This document shows, one piece after another, positions 59,181-64,000 of a stretch of 64,000 nucleotides of DNA; the first letter of the stretch is position 1; every line of letters starts with the position of its first letter. Source of the stretch: a virus. The translations under genes were made by a program, and so were the position numbers. The stretch lies in IMG/VR virus record IMGVR_UViG_3300034095_002511, positions 28,978 through 92,977 of that record; one strand, written 5' to 3'. Under the pieces are notes generated by a model. The model searched no databases. It had not been told where the DNA came from and was given only the letters and a program-made list of their open reading frames with translations.

Positions 59181-61352
59181 ATGAACTTTAAACATTGGCT
59201 ACTATCTGAAGAAATATTCCCCAATAAGACCGCAACTGTCTATCATAGAACATGTCAAGATTGCAATAAAGATGATAGCGTCAAAGCCGTATCAAGTATA
59301 CTCACAAAAGATTACAAAGTTGGCTCAGGTTGTATGTACGGTTGTGGTCTTTATACTACTTTTGCAATAGAAAGCCAATTTACCAATTATATGCAAACAT
59401 ATGGTCAAGCAGTAGTCAAATTTAAAGTGGAAGAACTAGACAAATATCTCATATTTCAATTATCTGTGGCAAAACAAATACATGGCAAGGATTATAAAAT
59501 AAGCGATCAATTAAAGAAATTAGGACTACTAAACAAACCAAATGTAAATGAAATTAAATTAAAATATTACGATGAACAACAAGAAAAAGAAAAATACTCA
59601 TCAGCTTTAGCAAAACAATTCTATGAACAAAATGGTTGGATAGTAAATTCGGTAAAAGGAATTATCTATTATGGGGCAAATGATGGTTATTGTTTAGTGA
59701 AATATCCAACAGTTAAAGATGGAACAATAACTATGTTGGGTTATGCAGTCGCAGAACCTAATAATATGAAAAAGATGGAAGAACTAAAAAGTAATATTGG
59801 TTGGATAAAATCGGTTGGAACATTAGGCACAGCTTTTAAAACTACCTACAAGGCTCCAGAAAAAATGAAAGAAAAACTTGCGTTTGGCAGCAATACTGAA
59901 ATTGAAAATGTCAAAAGTATTTTTTTGAATTCTAAAAACTTAGAACGAACAGCAAAAAAATTAGAATCAAATTTAAAAAAACTTTCTGATAAAGATATTT
60001 CTGATTTACTTGATAGAGCAAGTGACAAAGACCAAATGGCAGAAGTAATTATAAAATACATACCAGAACTTTATGGCGAAATTCTTGTTTCATTGTTTAG
60101 AAATGCAAAAGACAAAGACAAAGTTTCAGAACTAATTATAAACTACAACCCAAAATTTTCTCGTAATAATGTTTATCATTTGATTTCTTATTCAACTGAC
60201 AAAGACAAAATAGCACAACTTATTATTGAAAAGCATCAAGAAATTTCTGATAGTGATGTTTATAGTTTGGCTGTAAATACAAAAGACAGAGACAAAATAG
60301 CACAACTAATTATCCAAAAGAAATCAAACCTTTCTGACAAAAATGTTGGTGATTTGATTTATGCTGCAATCAACAAAGAAAAAATAGCAGAATTGATTAT
60401 TGAAAAGAAACCAGAACTTTCTGATAATAATGTTTTTAATTTGATTCAATTTGCAAATGATAAAGAAAAAATAGCAGAAATAATTCTAAACAAAAATCCA
60501 AAACTTTCTGATGATACTGTTGAAAATTTGCTTCTTAAGGCAAATGACAAAGAAAAAATGGCAGAATTAATTATAAGAAAAAAACCAGAACTTTCTAATA
60601 GCAATGTTTATAGTTTACTTGGTACTGCAACTGATAAAGACAAAATGTCAGATCTAATTATAAGATACAAAAAAACAAATCTTTCTAATAGTAATGTTTT
60701 TCATTTGCTTTTTTATTCAAAAGATAAAGACAAAATAGCAGAACGGTTAGGATCAGATAATATAAGCAAACTTTCTGATAAAAATATTTCTTCTTTGCTT
60801 GATAATGCAATTGATAGAAGAGAACAAATGGCAAAAATAATTATAAAATATAAAGAAAATCTTTCTGGTGATGATGTTTCTTATTTGACTTCTAATCTAA
60901 AAGATAATACTGAAATTTTAGAACTTATTTTAAATAATTTAAGACAAAGTAAATATCCAGTTCATGACAAAGTCATAGGATGGATTTTCGACAGATCAAA
61001 AGATAAAGATAAAACTATAAATGATATTATCCAAATTCTAAAAGAAAAAAATCAAGAAATTTCTATAGTGGCATTTCAATATTTTGTTCAATACGCAACA
61101 GACAAATTAAAAATGGCAATGACCTTGATTAAAATTAAAAAACAACTCAGTCTTGAAGAAGCTTCTATTTTGATCAGAAATGCAAAAGATATAAATGAAA
61201 TGGTAAAATTGATTGATAAGCCATATTCATTTTTGAAATCACTCACTAGTTTGGATGCCTTTAGATATAAGAAATCGCCAGAAGTACAAGATATGATAAA
61301 CCAAGAACTAAAAAGAAGAAAAAGAATTCGCTTCAGTAGTGACTTCGACTAA
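59181..61352 (+). CDS. Tagged ADP-ribosyltransferase-like protein with 29-residue repeats
   Basis: The ATG at 59181 gives the tag MNFKHWLLSEEIF (L-S-E). The next 200 residues carry TVYHRT (21-24 YHRT) and GSGCMYGCGLYTTF, a pattern like the H and Y motifs of PARP/ART folds; the final catalytic Glu is not certain. From about residue 266 there are at least ten 29-residue alpha repeats, each like LSDxxVxxLLxxAxDKDKxA followed by ELIIxKxPE. T4 Alt is a packaged ADP-ribosyltransferase with a similar tag, so an injected host-modifying enzyme is the attractive reading. 723 residues. Confidence 0.6.
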   Translation: MNFKHWLLSEEIFPNKTATVYHRTCQDCNKDDSVKAVSSILTKDYKVGSGCMYGCGLYTTFAIESQFTNYMQTYGQAVVKFKVEELDKYLIFQLSVAKQIHGKDYKISDQLKKLGLLNKPNVNEIKLKYYDEQQEKEKYSSALAKQFYEQNGWIVNSVKGIIYYGANDGYCLVKYPTVKDGTITMLGYAVAEPNNMKKMEELKSNIGWIKSVGTLGTAFKTTYKAPEKMKEKLAFGSNTEIENVKSIFLNSKNLERTAKKLESNLKKLSDKDISDLLDRASDKDQMAEVIIKYIPELYGEILVSLFRNAKDKDKVSELIINYNPKFSRNNVYHLISYSTDKDKIAQLIIEKHQEISDSDVYSLAVNTKDRDKIAQLIIQKKSNLSDKNVGDLIYAAINKEKIAELIIEKKPELSDNNVFNLIQFANDKEKIAEIILNKNPKLSDDTVENLLLKANDKEKMAELIIRKKPELSNSNVYSLLGTATDKDKMSDLIIRYKKTNLSNSNVFHLLFYSKDKDKIAERLGSDNISKLSDKNISSLLDNAIDRREQMAKIIIKYKENLSGDDVSYLTSNLKDNTEILELILNNLRQSKYPVHDKVIGWIFDRSKDKDKTINDIIQILKEKNQEISIVAFQYFVQYATDKLKMAMTLIKIKKQLSLEEASILIRNAKDINEMVKLIDKPYSFLKSLTSLDAFRYKKSPEVQDMINQELKRRKRIRFSSDFD

Positions 61353-61419
61353 CTTTACTATCAAAAATTAATTGCTATAGTTACTTAGGTAATTTATTTT
61401 TAACAGTATTGGGAAAAAC

Positions 61420-61830
61420 ATGCAATTTGTAAAACAAGGTTCTGGATGTATCATTTTGGCCAAAAACACAAAAAAAATACTGCTTCCTCATAGGTCTAAG
61501 CAAGTTGGTCAACCAAATACTTGGGGAACTTGGGGAGGTTTTTCTTCCCCTGATGAAATTCCACAAGAAACAGCAAAAAGAGAACTAAGAGAAGAATCTG
61601 GATATAATGGAAATATCGAACTAATCAAATTATCAACCATGAATTGGTTTGTATTTAAATATCACAATTTCTTGGGAATAATAGATGAAGAATTCACTCC
61701 ATGTTTAAATTGGGAAACTCAAGATTATAAATGGGTCGAATTTGGAAATTGGCCATCACCCATTCATTTTGGACTACAATGGCTATTAGAAAAAGATAGC
61801 AAAATTATAGAAAAATTAGTGCATATGTAA
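61420..61830 (+). CDS. Nudix hydrolase
   Basis: The Nudix box is complete: G40, E46, R54-E55, E58-E59 and G61 (GX5EX7REUXEEXGU). 136 residues, single domain, no tag. It hydrolyses nucleoside diphosphates linked to another group; substrate unknown. It may clean up or use nucleotide sugars or NAD-type compounds, which would fit the ART-like neighbour. Confidence 0.93.
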   Translation: MQFVKQGSGCIILAKNTKKILLPHRSKQVGQPNTWGTWGGFSSPDEIPQETAKRELREESGYNGNIELIKLSTMNWFVFKYHNFLGIIDEEFTPCLNWETQDYKWVEFGNWPSPIHFGLQWLLEKDSKIIEKLVHM

Positions 61831-61888
61831 CATTAATTTCCTTCATCGAACCACATAGATACCATATTATCAACAAATATGAGGATCT

Positions 61889-63457
61889 ATGTCACACTAC
61901 ACAAATCAAAGAATTATTACAGAACAAGAATGGTGGAATAGCTTAAGAAGTCAAATAGGACAAACTACTTATTCAGAATCTTATTGCGTTGATCTAAATG
62001 AAATGGATTTTCTCGATCCATCTAAATCACCAATTCTTCAAGGTGCTAAGAACTTTGCAGGTGGACTTTCTACAGGTCTAAAGCAAGGATATGACAAAGG
62101 TGCCAAAGATGTTGAGGAACTTGGAAAGTTTCTTACCCCAGGGATTTTAAAAACTATTGAAATAGTCGCAAATGTGTCACAAAAATTTGCAGACAAAGTT
62201 GGGATATCACCAGTTACAGCAGCTATGATTGTTGGTATTGCAGCAACTGCACCCGCTGCTCTTCCTGCATATATTCTCGCTTTATCACTAAGAAGAGTTG
62301 CGACAAATTTAGCCAACAAAATGTATGATACAGCATGGGAAAAACTAACTGGCAAAACAGTCGAAGAATTAGATAAAATGTGGGTAGATTGGAAAAGTAA
62401 AAACCCAACAGCCGCAACTCCTAAAGTAGTTGCAGATTCATTTGACTCATTCAATTCATTCTTAAGAAATAAAGATATAAACTTATACCAAAAAATTTAT
62501 TTGGAAAATGAGTACCAAGAAGATGCAAGAGGAGTTGGAGAATTTTTAGGTAAAGGTCTTGGTTATGGTGCTGGTGCTGGAGTTAGCATTATATCAAATT
62601 CAATTTCTAGTATCGCCAAATTATTTTCTAGTGTTATGAAAATGATAGCAAACAATCCGGTAGCTACTGGCAAAGTCTTGTTCGGTGTAATCATAGGTTA
62701 TTATGTCGGTAAACTTGGAGCTAAAGCAACAGAAAAAGTCACAGATATGATTCAAGGAAAATTGTCAGCAGCCGAAAGTGATGATATTAGAAAAGTTGCT
62801 GAAAAAGTTGGGGTTCCACAAAAAGAAACTGATGATATATTGGGAGACAAACTTCAGAATGCTGCAAATTCTCTTGATCCATCAAAGATATCAAATTTGA
62901 TTAGAAATCCAGATTTGATAGATGCAATGAAGAAAACAGATTTTTATGATAATACGCTTCATGCACAAATATTAAAACAAGCAATAACTGAAAAATCTGA
63001 CAAGGCGAAAGATGTTTTGTGGCATTTATTGTTTAAAATGGGAAATGATCAAGACCGAATAGCAGATTTAAAAGATGTTATATCAACCTACAATAGTTCT
63101 GAATTAATGAATCGTTTTAATGAATATCAATTGAAGCACAATTCTTTTGTAAATGGTATTTTCGTGAAATTAAAAGCTTTATCTTCTGCTGCTGGAGATT
63201 CTGGACTAAATCCAAAAGATGCTGAAGATGCAAGAAGGGAGGCTGTTAGTGCTGGTTATACCCTTCGATCATTTATATTTAGTTCTGATGAAATTAAAAA
63301 TTCTGGTGGTAGTGTTGCAAAAAGTGCATTAGATGTAGTGGCACCAGCAGTTAAGGCGGCAGCGAAGGTAGTCACAGATGATCCACGAGATATCTTTAAT
63401 TATAAAGGCCAAGAAGTTTCAGACTTTATTGATAGTTTGCCGACCCCTAAAAAATAA
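61889..63457 (+). CDS. Large tagged hydrophobic internal protein, family B
   Basis: Variant tag MSHYTNQRIITEQEWW with I-T-E; GAGG lies before the ATG. Same order as the 36451 protein: hydrophobic hairpin SPVTAAMIVGIAATAPAALP (about 110-130), then TAWEKLTGKTVEELD, a second tag-like element DSFNSFLRNKDINLY (about 186-200), a Gly-rich helix, and MIANNPVATGKVLFGVIIGY. The C-terminal third is helical. 522 residues. Confidence 0.7.
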   Translation: MSHYTNQRIITEQEWWNSLRSQIGQTTYSESYCVDLNEMDFLDPSKSPILQGAKNFAGGLSTGLKQGYDKGAKDVEELGKFLTPGILKTIEIVANVSQKFADKVGISPVTAAMIVGIAATAPAALPAYILALSLRRVATNLANKMYDTAWEKLTGKTVEELDKMWVDWKSKNPTAATPKVVADSFDSFNSFLRNKDINLYQKIYLENEYQEDARGVGEFLGKGLGYGAGAGVSIISNSISSIAKLFSSVMKMIANNPVATGKVLFGVIIGYYVGKLGAKATEKVTDMIQGKLSAAESDDIRKVAEKVGVPQKETDDILGDKLQNAANSLDPSKISNLIRNPDLIDAMKKTDFYDNTLHAQILKQAITEKSDKAKDVLWHLLFKMGNDQDRIADLKDVISTYNSSELMNRFNEYQLKHNSFVNGIFVKLKALSSAAGDSGLNPKDAEDARREAVSAGYTLRSFIFSSDEIKNSGGSVAKSALDVVAPAVKAAAKVVTDDPRDIFNYKGQEVSDFIDSLPTPKK

Positions 63458-63473
63458 ATAGGAAAAATTATAT

Positions 63474-64000
63474 ATGATTACATTTATTGAATGGTTATTA
63501 GAAAATACAGAACCACAAAGTTTTACATTAAGTGATAAGAACATTGTGCCAGAATGGGTTTACAATATTTTTGTTGAGTCTTATCTTAAATCAACAGGAA
63601 AAGCATGGGATATGAACACATTCCTTGGAAGATCAAGATCATGGACTTTTTTTGGAATACCACCAGAATCTGAACATGATCCAGCAGCAGGATTTGTTTG
63701 TGTTAGATTTCAAAATTCAGGTTTAGTAAAATTAACAGGAGTTGCAGGAAGTACTAGAGCTATTCTAAAAGGATTAAGTCTTGTTGATAATCTCAACAAA
63801 CCTGTTTGGGGTGCTGTAAGTGATAGTATAGCAAGCATGGCAGAAAAAAGAGGATTTATAGTGCCACCACCAGAAACTATGAAAATGATGGCAATGTTTA
63901 TACCAAACCTAAGTGTAAATGATTCTGGTGATGTACAAGCTCATGTTATTGGAGTTGGAGATGTAAATAAAAAAGTTATTGTTAATCAAAAATATATGGA
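63474..64000 (+). CDS. Tagged hypothetical protein, 3' end outside window
   Basis: Tag MITFIEWLLENTEP (L-L-E). The visible 175 residues include WTFFGIPPESEHDPAAGFV and SIASMAEKRGFIVPPPETM. The fold is not clear; the end VKLTGVAGSTRAI... could be an acyltransferase-like core, but no motif is decisive. It starts 16 bases after the family B gene and runs past the window end. Confidence 0.6.
   Translation, partial: MITFIEWLLENTEPQSFTLSDKNIVPEWVYNIFVESYLKSTGKAWDMNTFLGRSRSWTFFGIPPESEHDPAAGFVCVRFQNSGLVKLTGVAGSTRAILKGLSLVDNLNKPVWGAVSDSIASMAEKRGFIVPPPETMKMMAMFIPNLSVNDSGDVQAHVIGVGDVNKKVIVNQKYM

Noticed and set aside
1-64000. Bacterial chromosome instead of phage
   Set aside because: The shared head-targeting tag, orphan density and phage-type families fit a phage better. 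No ribosomal, tRNA-synthetase or central metabolic genes occur. It stays the main alternative, since no capsid gene is visible.

Overview
The window is AT-rich, gene-dense DNA with genes on both strands, many ATGA-type overlaps and no stretch over 300 bases without a gene. I read it as part of a very large tailed-phage genome (huge or jumbo myovirus type). The main reason is that about 18 otherwise unrelated proteins start with the same short tag, roughly M-[KNRQ]-x-F-x-x-[WYF]-[LIVF]-x-x-E. This matches the capsid-targeting sequence (CTS) of T4-type internal head proteins, which the prohead protease cuts after [LI]-x-E. Below it is called the head-targeting tag. Supporting clues are a DUF5856-like phage protein, many small orphan genes, and phage-borne copies of ClpX, a tRNA CCA-adding enzyme, sigma factors and HNH nucleases. 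No terminase, portal or capsid gene lies in the window, so the phage call is an inference. Some proteins look planctomycete-like (a Cys-rich secreted protein, the sigma-70 with an LTREQEYHLF block, a possible DUF6717 relative), which hints at a planctomycete host. That is weaker.

Layout. 1-5.8 kb: glycosyltransferases, an HNH nuclease, a methyltransferase and a Cys-rich secreted protein. 5.8-15.8 kb: a regulatory block with two csrA genes (opposite strands), a ParB-like protein beside an inverted repeat and a consensus sigma-70 promoter, winged-helix-like and zinc-ribbon proteins, ClpX and a sigma-70 factor. 15.9-21.8 kb: HNH nucleases, a heptosyltransferase-like protein, a second methyltransferase, and an amidohydrolase/HAD pair. 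21.9-27.3 kb: an operon led by a divergent sigma-like protein, then small genes, a CAP-domain lipoprotein that seems to use a non-AUG start, and a PD-(D/E)xK-like nuclease. 27.3-40.4 kb: the first tagged genes, a BCS1-like AAA ATPase and a 925-residue helicase with five HA repeats. 40.5-48.4 kb: a surface-glycan block (sulfotransferase, TylF-like and other methyltransferases, CapK-like adenylate-forming enzyme, glycosyltransferases, GH130-like propeller). 48.4-64 kb: a dense late-type block of tagged proteins, including a cysteine-peptidase-like protein, a 2H-phosphoesterase-like protein, a CCA-adding enzyme, an ADP-ribosyltransferase-like repeat protein and several hydrophobic paralogues; a tagged C39 peptidase lies earlier at 39.1 kb.

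How the parts may work together (inference). Regulators and several non-tagged genes have sigma-70-type promoters (for example TTGACA-17-TATTTT before the ParB-like gene and TTGCTT-17-TATAAT before clpX). Several tagged genes have an ATAAATA box only 4-8 bases before the ATG, like a T4 late promoter but so close that the mRNA would be almost leaderless. This suggests early transcription by a sigma-70 enzyme and late transcription by a phage sigma, for which the divergent sigma-like gene at 21973 is a candidate. The tagged proteins would then be packed into the head and possibly injected with the DNA.
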